Shown here: piece after piece, positions 35,356-44,086 of the stretch
How positions within the stretch are numbered: position 1 is the first letter of the stretch
Layout: each line of letters begins with the position of its first letter
NCBI RefSeq assembly: GCF_014489635.1
Contig: NZ_CP060828.1
Coordinates: forward strand, 5,760,501-5,824,500
DNA: 64,000 nucleotides
Source of the DNA: Streptomyces roseirectus
GTDB lineage: Bacteria; Actinomycetota; Actinomycetes; Streptomycetales; Streptomycetaceae
Direction of reading: 5' to 3'
Made by a program: the position numbers and the translations under genes
The notes under the pieces: generated by a model
Told to the model about the DNA's origin: nothing
The model's database searches: none
What the model saw: only the letters and a program-made list of their open reading frames with translations

Positions 35356-36033
35356 ATGACCCGTGTACTGCTAGCCGAGGACGACGCGTCCATCTCGGAA
35401 CCGCTGGCCCGCGCCCTGCGCCGGGAAGGGTACGAGGTCGAGGTGCGGGAGGACGGACCGACCGCGCTCGACGCCGGGATGCAGGGCGGCATCGACCTGG
35501 TCGTGCTCGACCTCGGGCTGCCCGGTATGGACGGGCTCGAAGTGGCCCGCCGGCTGCGCTCCGAGGGACATGCCGTGCCCATCCTCATCCTCACCGCCCG
35601 CGCGGACGAGGTCGACACGGTCGTGGGGCTCGACGCGGGTGCCGATGACTACGTCACCAAGCCGTTCCGCCTCGCCGAACTGCTCGCCCGCGTCCGGGCG
35701 CTGCTGCGGCGCGGCGCCGCCGAACCCGCGCAGCCGCCGGCCACGCACGGCGTGCGGATCGACGTCGAGTCGCACCGGGCGTGGATGGGCGACGAGGAGC
35801 TTCAGCTCACCGCCAAGGAGTTCGACCTGCTCCGCGTGCTCGTCCGGGACGCCGGGCGCGTGGTCACCCGCGACCAGCTCATGCGCGAGGTGTGGGACAC
35901 CACCTGGTGGTCGTCCACCAAGACGCTCGACATGCACATCTCGTGGCTGCGCAAGAAGCTCGGGGACGACGCGGCGAACCCCCGGTACATCGCCACCGTC
36001 CGGGGCGTCGGCTTCCGGTTCGAGAAGAGCTAG
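35356..36033 (+). CDS. OmpR-family response regulator (DraR-like)
   Basis: 225 residues: receiver domain with Asp9/Asp10, phospho-acceptor Asp52 (VVLDLGLPGMDG), Thr80 and Lys102 (TKPF), then a winged-helix DNA-binding domain (about 130-225, ending NPRYIATVRGVGFRFEKS). No ribosome site precedes the ATG; a TACCAT box lies 7 nt upstream. The sensor kinase gene follows 77 bp downstream. Position next to a POT transporter and near purK-purE is what I recall for draR-draK of S. coelicolor, a pair that differentially controls antibiotics; the identity rests on synteny only. Confidence 0.92.
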   Translation: MTRVLLAEDDASISEPLARALRREGYEVEVREDGPTALDAGMQGGIDLVVLDLGLPGMDGLEVARRLRSEGHAVPILILTARADEVDTVVGLDAGADDYVTKPFRLAELLARVRALLRRGAAEPAQPPATHGVRIDVESHRAWMGDEELQLTAKEFDLLRVLVRDAGRVVTRDQLMREVWDTTWWSSTKTLDMHISWLRKKLGDDAANPRYIATVRGVGFRFEKS

Positions 36034-36110
36034 GCGCTACGCGCGTCATGCCGTGCGGGGCGTGGATCGTGGCTGGTCACAGCTCGCCGGGCCCCTGAAA
36101 GAGTGGGAAC

Positions 36111-37385
36111 GTGCGCCGTCGTCTGATCCAGTCCACCCTCGCTGTCGTCCTCGTCGTCATCGCCGTGTTCGGGGTCTCCCTCGTCATCGTCGAGAGCCGG
36201 ACCATCAGCACCAGCGCGCAGGAGCGCGTCGACTCCGAGGCCGTGCGGCTCGTGGGGATCGTCGACAGCCGGCTGCTCGGCTCGGAGGACGTGACCGCCG
36301 AGATACTGCGGGACCAGGTCACGCAGGACCGTTACGCCGTGATCCGGATCCCGGGGCGGGCGCCGATCGAGATCGGGCAGAAGCCCGAGGGCGAGGTCAT
36401 CCACGCGGAGGAACTGGGCGAGGGCCGGGAGAGCGTCCGCGTCGAGGAGCCCAAGTCCGCGGTGACCCGCGAGGTCGGGCGGACGCTGCTGATCATCGGC
36501 CTCGTCGCGCTGCTCGCCGTCGTCGCGGCCGTCCTCCTCGCCGTGCGCCAGGCCAACAAGCTGGCGTCCCCCCTCACCGACCTCGCGGAGACCGCCGAAC
36601 GCCTCGGCTCCGGCGACCCCCGCCCCCGGCACAAGCGGTACGGGGTCCCCGAGCTGGACCGGGTCGCCGACGTCCTCGACTCCTCCGCCGAGCGGATCGG
36701 CCGCATGCTCACCGCCGAACGCCGCCTCGCCGCCGACGCCTCCCACCAGCTCCGCACGCCGCTGACGGCCCTGTCGATGCGCCTCGAGGAGATCACCCTC
36801 ACCGACGATCTGGCGACGGTGAAGGAGGAGGCGAACGTCGCGCTGACCCAGGTGGAGCGGCTGACGGACGTCGTGGAACGCCTCCTCACCAACTCCCGCG
36901 ACCCCCGCACCGGCAACGCCGTCTCCTTCGACCTCGACGAGGTCATCCAGCAGCAGCTCGCCGAATGGCGCCCCGCCTACCGCTCCGCCGGCCGCGCGAT
37001 CGTCAGCTCCGGCAAACGCCACCTCCAGGCCGTCGGCACCCCCGGCGCCGTCGCCCAGGTCCTCGCGGCCCTCATCGAGAACTCCCTCATGCACGGCGGC
37101 GGCACCGTCGCCCTCCGCACCCGCGTCACCGGCAACCAGTCGGTCATCGAAGTGACGGACGAGGGCCCGGGCGTCCCCGGAGAACTCGGCGCCCGCATCT
37201 TCGAACGAGCGATCAGCGGCCGCAACTCGACGGGCATCGGCCTCGCGGTAGCCCGAGACCTGGCGGAAGCGGACGGCGGCCGCCTGGAGATGCTCCAGGC
37301 GCAACCGCCGGTCTTCGGCCTGTTCCTGTCCCGCACGGCTCCCCTGAAGAAGTCAACGGAAACGGACGAACCGACGGTCAGGTGA
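36111..37385 (+). CDS. Sensor histidine kinase (DraK-like)
   Basis: 424 residues, partner of the response regulator. First helix (about 7-27), extracytoplasmic sensor loop of about 95 residues with many acidic residues (about 29-123), second helix (124-145), HAMP-type linker (147-200), dimerisation helix with the phospho-accepting His212 in DASHQLRTPLTAL, and HATPase boxes: N box LIENSLMHGGG (about 321-331), G1 DEGPGVPGE (about 347), G2 STGIGLAVARDLAEADGG (about 370). GTG start with a weak upstream site. An acidic sensor loop could respond to pH, as reported for DraK. Confidence 0.92.
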   Translation: MRRRLIQSTLAVVLVVIAVFGVSLVIVESRTISTSAQERVDSEAVRLVGIVDSRLLGSEDVTAEILRDQVTQDRYAVIRIPGRAPIEIGQKPEGEVIHAEELGEGRESVRVEEPKSAVTREVGRTLLIIGLVALLAVVAAVLLAVRQANKLASPLTDLAETAERLGSGDPRPRHKRYGVPELDRVADVLDSSAERIGRMLTAERRLAADASHQLRTPLTALSMRLEEITLTDDLATVKEEANVALTQVERLTDVVERLLTNSRDPRTGNAVSFDLDEVIQQQLAEWRPAYRSAGRAIVSSGKRHLQAVGTPGAVAQVLAALIENSLMHGGGTVALRTRVTGNQSVIEVTDEGPGVPGELGARIFERAISGRNSTGIGLAVARDLAEADGGRLEMLQAQPPVFGLFLSRTAPLKKSTETDEPTVR

Positions 37386-37405
37386 GGGTTTTGCTCTTTA
37401 GGGGC

Positions 37406-37921
37406 TCAGGCCCGTTCGCTGACCCGCCCCACCGCCGGAGACCGCTGCTCCAGGATCGCCTCGGCCCCGGCCACAGCCTCCCCCGCCGGCATCGCCTTGA
37501 ACACCCAGGTCCGGTACGACCAGAACCGGAACAACGTCGCGACCCCGATGCCCACGAACTTGAAGATGTTGCTCTGCAGCGGGCTGTCCCAGTGGAACGA
37601 GTACGTGGCGACGTAGAGCACCCCGTTCTCGATGACCATCCCGATGACCGAGAAGAAGAGGAAGAGCGTCAGCTCCTTGGTCCGCCCGCTCTTGTCGCGA
37701 TCACGGTAGGTGAAGTACCGGAACCCGACGTAGTTGAAGACAATGGAGACGACGGTGGCGATGACGCTGGCCCGGACCACCTGAAGGTCGGTGACATGCC
37801 GGACGAGGTTGAAGACGGCGAGGTTGACCAGCAACCCCGCCCCACCCACCGCACCGAACTTGGCCACCTCGCGAAGGATGCGGCGCAAACCGGAAGCATG
37901 CCCCGTGGAACCGTGTTCCAT
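37406..37921 (-). CDS. GtrA family membrane protein
   Basis: 171 residues, four hydrophobic segments (about 23-43, 51-71, 87-107, 115-137). The opening KFGAVGGAGLLVNLAVFNLV and the VATLFRFWSYRTWVFK end are typical of GtrA. Family members help move polyprenyl-linked sugars for cell-surface glycans, fitting the glycosyltransferase and LCP genes further right. It converges with the sensor kinase gene (20 bp gap) and is divergent from purK. Confidence 0.88.
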   Translation of the reverse strand: MEHGSTGHASGLRRILREVAKFGAVGGAGLLVNLAVFNLVRHVTDLQVVRASVIATVVSIVFNYVGFRYFTYRDRDKSGRTKELTLFLFFSVIGMVIENGVLYVATYSFHWDSPLQSNIFKFVGIGVATLFRFWSYRTWVFKAMPAGEAVAGAEAILEQRSPAVGRVSERA

Positions 37922-38013
37922 GCTCGTACAAGCCCCCGTCCGGGTTCGGTTTCGTCAACCCAGCCATGCTAACCACCCCCGATGGAGGTTTCCTGTGGTC
38001 GACCTCACGGGTT

Positions 38014-38087
38014 GGAAACAGCTCGGGAAGCAGGGGGGAAACTCCCGGTATGAGTGAGGGAAACCCGCAGTAAGAGCGGGCGGAAAC
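38014..38087 (+). promoter_or_regulatory. Phased array of four GGAAAC motifs upstream of purK
   Basis: GGAAAC occurs at 38014, 38037, 38059 and 38082, spaced 23, 22 and 23 bp, i.e. about two helical turns, so all face the same side of the DNA. The flanking bases differ, so it is not a simple tandem repeat. It sits directly before the -10-like TACCCT (38107-38112) of purK and could be an activator or repressor array. Confidence 0.5.
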
Positions 38088-38118
38088 CGGCCGGACGGCG
38101 TGCCGATACCCTAGGGGT

Positions 38119-39258
38119 GTGACGTTTCCGGTAGTCGGCATGGTCGGCGGTGGCCAGCTCGCGCGTATGACGCACGAAGCGGGCATCCCGTTGGGCATCA
38201 GGTTCAAGCTTCTCAGTGACACCCCTCAGGACTCGGCGGCCCAGGTCGTGAGCGACGTCGTCATCGGCGACTACCGCGACCTGGAGACGCTGCGCGCCTT
38301 CGCGAGGGGCTGCGACGTGATCACCTTCGATCACGAACACGTCCCCACCGAACACCTCCGCGCCCTGGAGGCGGACGGCATCCCGGTCCGCCCCGGCCCG
38401 GACGCCCTCGTGCACGCCCAGGACAAGGGCGTGATGCGCGCGAAGCTCACGGAGATCGGCGTCCCCTGCCCGCGGCACCGCATCGTGACGGACCCGGCGG
38501 ACGTCGCCGCGTTCGCGGCGGAGGGTACGGGTTTCCCCGTAGTACTCAAGACCGTCAGGGGCGGCTACGACGGCAAGGGCGTCTGGGTCGTCGACGGCCC
38601 CGAGGACGCCGAGGACCCCTTCCGCGCCGGCGTCCCGGTCCTCGCGGAGGAGAAGGTCGACTACGTCCGCGAGCTGGCCGCAAACGTCGTCCGCTCCCCG
38701 CACGGCCAGGCCGTCGCCTACCCGGTCGTCGAGTCGCAGCAGGTGAACGGCGTCTGCGACACCGTGATAGCCCCCGCCCCCGGTCTCGACGAGGAACTGG
38801 CGCTCAAGGCCGAGGAGATGGCCCTGACGATCGCCAAGGAACTCGGCGTCGTCGGCCACCTCGCCGTCGAACTCTTCCAGACCCGCGACGGCCGCATCCT
38901 GGTCAACGAACTCGCGATGCGCCCCCACAACTCGGGCCACTGGACCCAGGACGGCGCGATCACGTCCCAGTTCGCCAACCACGTGAGGGCCGTCCTCGAC
39001 CTCCCCCTGGGGGACCCCCGCCCCCGCGCCAAGTGGACCGTCATGGTCAACGTCCTCGGCGGCGACTACCCCGACATGTACTCCGCGTACCTGCACTGCA
39101 TGGCCCGCGACCCCCAGCTCAAGATCCACATGTACGGCAAGGACGTCAAGCCCGGCCGCAAGGTCGGCCACGTCAACACCTACGGCAACGACCTCGACGA
39201 CGCGCTCGACCGCGCCCGTCACGCGGCCGGCTACCTGAGAGGCACGATCACCGAATGA
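38119..39258 (+). CDS. purK: 5-(carboxyamino)imidazole ribonucleotide synthase
   Basis: ATP-grasp enzyme carboxylating AIR to N5-CAIR in purine synthesis. 379 residues. N-terminal [11 protein letters not shown] (8-18), ATP-grasp core [17 protein letters not shown] (about 142-158), [12 protein letters not shown], and [18 protein letters not shown] (about 275-292). GTG start without a separate ribosome site; TACCCT ends 6 nt upstream, suggesting a leaderless message. Stop overlaps purE's ATG (ATGA). Operon continues into purE and a dipeptidase gene. Confidence 0.96.
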   Translation: MTFPVVGMVGGGQLARMTHEAGIPLGIRFKLLSDTPQDSAAQVVSDVVIGDYRDLETLRAFARGCDVITFDHEHVPTEHLRALEADGIPVRPGPDALVHAQDKGVMRAKLTEIGVPCPRHRIVTDPADVAAFAAEGTGFPVVLKTVRGGYDGKGVWVVDGPEDAEDPFRAGVPVLAEEKVDYVRELAANVVRSPHGQAVAYPVVESQQVNGVCDTVIAPAPGLDEELALKAEEMALTIAKELGVVGHLAVELFQTRDGRILVNELAMRPHNSGHWTQDGAITSQFANHVRAVLDLPLGDPRPRAKWTVMVNVLGGDYPDMYSAYLHCMARDPQLKIHMYGKDVKPGRKVGHVNTYGNDLDDALDRARHAAGYLRGTITE

Positions 39259-39779
39259 GCCCTGTCGTAGGCATCGTCATGGGGTCGGATTCCGACTGGC
39301 CCGTCATGGAGGCCGCAGCCCAGGCGCTGGACGAGTTCGAGGTCGCCTACGAGGTGGACGTCGTCTCCGCGCACCGCATGCCGCACGAGATGATCGCGTA
39401 CGGGGAGCGGGCGGCGGAGCGCGGGCTGAAGGTGATCATCGCCGGGGCCGGGGGAGCGGCGCACCTGCCGGGGATGCTGGCGTCGGTGACGCCGCTGCCG
39501 GTCATCGGGGTACCCGTACCCCTCAAGTACCTGGACGGCATGGACTCGCTGCTGTCGATCGTGCAGATGCCGGCCGGCGTGCCGGTGGCGACCGTCTCCG
39601 TCGGCGGCGCCCGCAACGCCGGTCTCCTCGCCGCCCGGATCCTCGCCGCGCACGACGACGAACTCCTCGCGCGCATGCGGGACTTCCAGCAGGAGCTGAA
39701 CGACCAGGCCACCGAGAAGGGCAAGCGGCTGCGCGCCAAGGTCGAGGGGGCCAAGGGGTCCTTCGGGTTCGGCAAGTGA
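39255..39779 (+). CDS. purE: N5-CAIR mutase
   Basis: Converts N5-CAIR to CAIR, the step after PurK. 174 residues, class I Pur[14 protein letters not shown] (6-18), SAHRMPHEM (about 41-49), [27 protein letters not shown] (about 70-96), and [19 protein letters not shown] overlaps the purK stop, and its own stop overlaps the GTG of the dipeptidase (GTGA). Confidence 0.97.
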   Translation: MSPVVGIVMGSDSDWPVMEAAAQALDEFEVAYEVDVVSAHRMPHEMIAYGERAAERGLKVIIAGAGGAAHLPGMLASVTPLPVIGVPVPLKYLDGMDSLLSIVQMPAGVPVATVSVGGARNAGLLAARILAAHDDELLARMRDFQQELNDQATEKGKRLRAKVEGAKGSFGFGK

Positions 39780-40969
39780 ACGCCGCCGCGCGCGACCGGG
39801 TCCGGGAACTCCTCGCCGAGTTCCCGGTCGTCGACGGCCACAACGATCTCCCCTGGGCGCTGCGCGAGCAGGTCCGCTACGACCTCGGCGCGCGCGACAT
39901 CGCCGTACGCCAGGACGCCCACCTGCACACCGACCTGCCGCGCCTGCGCGAGGGCGGCGTCGGGGCGCAGTACTGGTCCGTGTACGTACGCTCCGACCAG
40001 CCCGACGCGGTCCCGGCGACGCTCGAACAGATCGACTGCGTACGGCAGTTGATCGACCGTCACCCGGGCGCCCTGCGCGCCGCGTTCACCGCCGCCGACA
40101 TGGAGGCGGCACGCGGAGAGGGCCGCATCGCGTCGCTGATGGGCGCCGAGGGAGGCCACTCGATCGCCAACTCCCTCGGCACGCTCCGGGGGTTGTACGC
40201 GCTCGGCGTTCGCTACATGACGCTCACCCACAACGACAACATCGCGTGGGCCGACTCCGCGACGGACGTCCCGAACGTCGGCGGGCTGACCGCGTTCGGC
40301 CGCGAGGTCGTCCGCGAGATGAACCGGCTCGGCATGCTCGTCGACCTCTCGCACGTCGCGCCGACGACGATGCGGGCGGCGCTCGACACGTCGTCCGCGC
40401 CGGTGATCTTCTCGCACTCCTCGTCCCGCGCGGTCTGCGACCACCCCCGCAACATCCCCGACGACGTCCTCGAACGCCTCCCCGCGAACGGCGGCATGGC
40501 GATGGTGACGTTCGTCCCGAAGTTCGTCCTCCAGGCGGCGGTCGACTGGACGGCCGCGGCCGACGACAACATGCGTGCCCACGGCTTCCACCACCTCGCC
40601 ACCACCCCCGAGGCGATGGCCGTCCACCGCGCCTTCGAGGCGGCCCACCCCCGCCCCGTCGCGACGGTCGCCACGGTCGCCGATCACCTCGACCACATGC
40701 GCGAGGTCGCCGGTGTCGACCACCTCGGCATCGGCGGCGACTACGACGGCACCGCCTTCACGCCGGACGGCCTCAGCGACGTCTCCGGCTACCCCAACCT
40801 CCTCGCCGAACTCCTCGACCGCGGCTGGTCCCGCACCGACCTCGCCAAGCTGACCTGGCAGAACGCGGTCCGGGTGCTCGGCGCGGCGGAGGACGTGGCA
40901 CGCGGGATCCAGGGGACGCGCGGACCGTCGTCGGCGCGGATCGAGGACCTCGACGGCGTCGTCGGCTGA
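39776..40969 (+). CDS. M19 membrane-type dipeptidase
   Basis: Zinc dipeptidase of the renal dipeptidase family, 397 residues. Binuclear zinc ligands are present: His22 and Asp24 in DGHNDLPW, bridging Glu (about 125) in LMGAEGGHS, and later His residues in [16 protein letters not shown] and the GIGGDYDGT block (about 320-328). The GTG overlaps the purE stop, so it is co-translated with purine genes, a common but unexplained arrangement in streptomycetes. No signal peptide is seen, so it is probably cytoplasmic and could finish peptides taken up by the POT transporter. Confidence 0.93.
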   Translation: MNAAARDRVRELLAEFPVVDGHNDLPWALREQVRYDLGARDIAVRQDAHLHTDLPRLREGGVGAQYWSVYVRSDQPDAVPATLEQIDCVRQLIDRHPGALRAAFTAADMEAARGEGRIASLMGAEGGHSIANSLGTLRGLYALGVRYMTLTHNDNIAWADSATDVPNVGGLTAFGREVVREMNRLGMLVDLSHVAPTTMRAALDTSSAPVIFSHSSSRAVCDHPRNIPDDVLERLPANGGMAMVTFVPKFVLQAAVDWTAAADDNMRAHGFHHLATTPEAMAVHRAFEAAHPRPVATVATVADHLDHMREVAGVDHLGIGGDYDGTAFTPDGLSDVSGYPNLLAELLDRGWSRTDLAKLTWQNAVRVLGAAEDVARGIQGTRGPSSARIEDLDGVVG

Positions 40970-41107
40970 GGACATACGGGCCTCGGGGGACGTGAAACAG
41001 GTCGCGTACCCCCGAACGCCCCGTCCGCCGGGTGACCCGCCGTACCCCGTGCGACGGTGGACCGTACCGCTGATCACGACCCGGATCACGACGTACGGAG
41101 CCCCCTC

Positions 41108-42232
41108 ATGGCAGACCTCCAGAACGAACTGCACCCCACGGCCGAGGCCGGCGAGCTGCCGCTGGAGGCACCCTTCGAGGAGACCCCGTACGCCTGCGAC
41201 CCCCTCGAACGCGCCCGCGAACTCCTCACCGACCACCCCGTCGCCGACGGCTACGGCACCCTCCCCTGGGTCCTGCGCGGCCTCCCCTGGTACGACCTCG
41301 AACTCGGCGAGAGCGCGGTCGACACGGACATCCCCCGCCTGCGCGAGGGCCAGGTGGGCGCGGTGCTGTGGGCACTGCGGCTACCGGGGGACACGGCCGA
41401 GGGGGCCGGCGGGGACGCCGGGCGGCGGGCCGTCGCCGTCACCCTCGAACAGATCGACCTCGTCCGCGCGGTCGTCGACGCGCACCCCGAGGGCCTGCGG
41501 GCCGCGCGCACCGCGGGCCAGGTCATCGACGCGCGCAACTGCGGACGCGTCGCCGTCCTCCTCGGCCCCGCCGGGGCGCCCGCGCTCGACGACTCCCTCG
41601 GCGTCCTGCGGATCCTGCACTCGCTCGGGCTGCGCGTCCTGACCCTGGCCGGCACGAGCTGGGCCAGCGAGGCGGGGCTCAGCAGGTTCGGCGAGGAGGT
41701 CGTGCGCGAGATGAACCGGCTCGGCGTCGTCGCCGACCTCTCCGGCGCCTCCGACGCGACGATCGTCCGCACGCTGACGCTCTCCAAGGCGCCGGTCCTG
41801 TGCACGCGTTCGGCCGCCCGCGCCCTGCGGCCCCACCCCGACAACCTCTCCGACGAGCTGCTGTCCGCGCTCGGCCGCGCCAAGGGCGTCTGCATGGTCC
41901 CGCTGACGGCGGACCAGACCGGGCCCGCGCTGACGGACGTCGCCGATCACCTCGACCACATCCGCGCCGTCGCCGGTCCGCACGCCGTCGCCCTCTCCGG
42001 CGTCTACGACTCGCCCGCCGCCCACCCCGAGGGCCTGCCCGACCCCTCCGCGTACCCCCACCTCGTCACCGAACTCCTGCGCCGGGGCTGGCCCGACACC
42101 GACCTCACCCTCCTCACCTGGGACAACCTCCAACGCGTCCTGCGCAACGCGGACTTCCTCTCCCGCGCCGCCCGGTCCCGCCGCGAACCGTCGACGGCGA
42201 GACTGACGGAACTGGACGGCGGCCGGGGCTGA
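41108..42232 (+). CDS. Degenerate M19 dipeptidase paralogue (probably inactive)
   Basis: 374 residues, clearly related to the preceding gene (RARELLTDHPVADGYGTLPW against [20 protein letters not shown]; shared DIPRLREG-VGA, LEQIDLVR, VADHLDHIRAVAG). The metal ligands are gone: His-x-Asp is Tyr49-x-Thr51, the bridging Glu region LMGAEGG is LLGPAGA, LTHNDN is LAGTSW, and SHSS is TRSA. The frame is intact with high third-position GC, so it is kept as a protein, perhaps structural or regulatory. ATG with ACGGAG about 10 nt upstream. The start at 41057 has no support. Confidence 0.85.
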   Translation: MADLQNELHPTAEAGELPLEAPFEETPYACDPLERARELLTDHPVADGYGTLPWVLRGLPWYDLELGESAVDTDIPRLREGQVGAVLWALRLPGDTAEGAGGDAGRRAVAVTLEQIDLVRAVVDAHPEGLRAARTAGQVIDARNCGRVAVLLGPAGAPALDDSLGVLRILHSLGLRVLTLAGTSWASEAGLSRFGEEVVREMNRLGVVADLSGASDATIVRTLTLSKAPVLCTRSAARALRPHPDNLSDELLSALGRAKGVCMVPLTADQTGPALTDVADHLDHIRAVAGPHAVALSGVYDSPAAHPEGLPDPSAYPHLVTELLRRGWPDTDLTLLTWDNLQRVLRNADFLSRAARSRREPSTARLTELDGGRG

Positions 42233-42268
42233 GGCTCACCCGCTGGGCCTGAGGCTCACCCTTTGGGC
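42229..42268 (+). repeat. 20-bp tandem duplication across the stop codon
   Basis: CTGAGGCTCACC begins at 42229 and 42249; the two 20-base units differ by three bases. The first unit contains the TGA of the M19 paralogue. Confidence 0.7.
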
Positions 42269-42290
42269 CGGTGTTTTCCCGCACCGGCCC
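42265..42290 (+). terminator. Terminator between M19 paralogue and 82-aa gene
   Basis: Stem GGGCCGGTG (42265-42273) and CACCGGCCC (42282-42290), loop TTTTCCCG. No T tract after the stem. Confidence 0.6.
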
Positions 42291-42323
42291 CCCGCCGCCC
42301 CGCGGTTGGCTAGCGTGTCCCCC

Positions 42324-42572
42324 ATGACCGAGATGGACCATGACGCCCTGGTCGCGGACCTGCGCGTACGCACCAAGGAAGCGCTCATCCGCATCGCCAG
42401 CCTGGTCACCCAGACGGGCATCCCCTTCACCTTCGGCGAGGTCGTCTCCCTGGTCGAGGAGGGCCTGCCGCCCGACTACCCGCACCCCACCCGGGGCCTG
42501 CTGTCCCGCGAGAACATGATCACGGACATGGCCTACACGATGTTCAAGGGCCAGGCCCCGAAGGAGTACTGA
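42324..42572 (+). CDS. Conserved hypothetical protein, 82 aa
   Basis: Small, mostly helical, acidic-basic protein (MTEMDHDALVADLRVRTKEALIRIASLVTQ ... FTFGEVVSLVEEGL ... GLLSRENMITDMAYTMFKGQAPKEY). No known domain. ATG chosen at 42324, where TAGCGT (42311-42316) ends 7 nt upstream and no ribosome site is visible, so the mRNA may be leaderless. It converges with the UDP-glucose dehydrogenase gene. Confidence 0.75.
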   Translation: MTEMDHDALVADLRVRTKEALIRIASLVTQTGIPFTFGEVVSLVEEGLPPDYPHPTRGLLSRENMITDMAYTMFKGQAPKEY

Positions 42573-42573
42573 C

Positions 42574-43917
42574 TCAGGCGGTAGGCCGTCCCATCCCCCG
42601 GTAGACCCACCCCGCCTTGCGCCACACCGCGGGATCCAGCGCGTTGCGCCCGTCCAGGATCACCCGGCCCCGGGCGACCTCCCCCAGCGCCGCCGGGTCC
42701 AGCTCCCGGAACTCCCGCCACTCCGTGAGGTGCAGGACGACATCGGCGCCGCGCACGGCGTCCAGCGCCGAGTCGGCGTACCCGAGCGTGGGGAAGAGGC
42801 GGCGCGCGTTGTCCATCCCCTTGGGGTCGTAGACGGTCACCTGCCCGCCCTGGAGATGGATCTGCCCGGCGACGTTGAGCGCGGGCGAGTCACGGACGTC
42901 GTCGGAGTCGGGCTTGAACGCCGCGCCCAGCACGGCCACCCGCTTGCCCAGGAACGCCCCGCCCCCCAGCGCCTCCCGGGCCATCTCCACCATCTGTCCC
43001 CGCCGGCGCATGTTGATGGAGTCGATCTCCCGCAGGAACGTGAGCGCCTGGTCCGCCCCCAGCTCCCCGGCACGGGCCATGAACGCCCGGATGTCCTTGG
43101 GCAGACACCCGCCCCCGAACCCGATCCCGGCCCGCAGGAACTTGTGCCCGATCCGGTCGTCGTACCCGATCGCCTCGGCGAGCTTCGCGACGTCCCCCCC
43201 GGCCGCCTCGCACACCTCGGCCATCGCGTTGATGAAGGAGATCTTCGTCGCGAGGAACGAGTTCGCGGAGGTCTTGACCAACTCGGCGGTGGGGAAGTCG
43301 GTGACGACGAACGGCGTCCCGGCGGCGATCGGCATCGCGTACACCTCGCGCAGCAGCCCCTCGGCCCGCTCGCTGCGCACCCCGACGACGACCCGGTCCG
43401 GCCGCAGCGTGTCCTGCACGGCGAACCCCTCCCGCAGGAACTCGGGGTTCCAGGCCAGCTCGGCCCCGGCCCCGGCGGGCGCGTGCTCGGCGAGGTAGGC
43501 CGCGAGCCGCGCCGCCGACCCGACGGGCACCGTCGACTTCCCGACGACGAGCGTGGGCCGGTCGAGGTGCGGCGCGAGCGAGGCGATCGCGGCGTCGACG
43601 TACGACATGTCCGCGGCGTACTCACCGTGCCGCTGCGGGGTGTTGACGCACACGAAGTGGACGTCCCCGAAGGCGGCGGCCTCCGCGAAGTCGAGCGTGA
43701 ACCTGAGCCGCCCGGACGACCCCTCGATCCCGGCGACGTGCTGCCTCAGCAGCTCTTCGAGGCCGGGCTCGTACATCGGGACCTCGCCCCGCTGGAGCAT
43801 CTCGACCTTCTCCGGCACGACGTCGAGCCCCAGCACCTCGAACCCCAGCTCGGCCATGGCCGCCGCGTGCGTCGCGCCGAGGTAACCGGTGCCGATCACG
43901 GTGATCTTGAGGCTCAT
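42574..43917 (-). CDS. UDP-glucose 6-dehydrogenase
   Basis: NAD enzyme oxidising UDP-glucose to UDP-glucuronate for surface glycans. 447 residues. Rossmann motif GTGYLG (9-14), VCVNTPQ, VGKSTVPVGSAARL, WNPEFLREGFAVQD, KTSANSFLATKISF (about 212-225), catalytic Cys in GFGGGCLPKD (about 270), and the C-terminal domain GAAFKPDSDDVRDSPAL (about 330). No linked glycosyltransferase is adjacent, but GT2, GtrA and LCP genes lie within 15 kb. Start ATG at 43917. Confidence 0.95.
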   Translation of the reverse strand: MSLKITVIGTGYLGATHAAAMAELGFEVLGLDVVPEKVEMLQRGEVPMYEPGLEELLRQHVAGIEGSSGRLRFTLDFAEAAAFGDVHFVCVNTPQRHGEYAADMSYVDAAIASLAPHLDRPTLVVGKSTVPVGSAARLAAYLAEHAPAGAGAELAWNPEFLREGFAVQDTLRPDRVVVGVRSERAEGLLREVYAMPIAAGTPFVVTDFPTAELVKTSANSFLATKISFINAMAEVCEAAGGDVAKLAEAIGYDDRIGHKFLRAGIGFGGGCLPKDIRAFMARAGELGADQALTFLREIDSINMRRRGQMVEMAREALGGGAFLGKRVAVLGAAFKPDSDDVRDSPALNVAGQIHLQGGQVTVYDPKGMDNARRLFPTLGYADSALDAVRGADVVLHLTEWREFRELDPAALGEVARGRVILDGRNALDPAVWRKAGWVYRGMGRPTA

Positions 43918-44053
43918 GAACGCTCCACAGGGGTACGGCCGGACGTGCGCTGCCTGAGCATAGTCGGGGCGTGCGCGGGCCCCTCACCGGGCAGATTCCT
44001 CCTTGTCGCGTAGCTCACGTATCCGTCCCGGGGGCGGGCCCCTAAACTTTGAG

Positions 44054-44067
44054 TTACTTAACGGTAA
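44054..44067. promoter_or_regulatory. Short inverted repeat before the acyl-CoA dehydrogenase gene
   Basis: TTAC-TTAACG-GTAA, a short palindromic site in an unusually A/T-rich patch 20 bp before the ATG. It resembles TetR-type operators of fatty-acid genes, but the arms are only 4 bp. Confidence 0.35.
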
Positions 44068-44086
44068 TTAGCGTCGTCTGGAGTGA

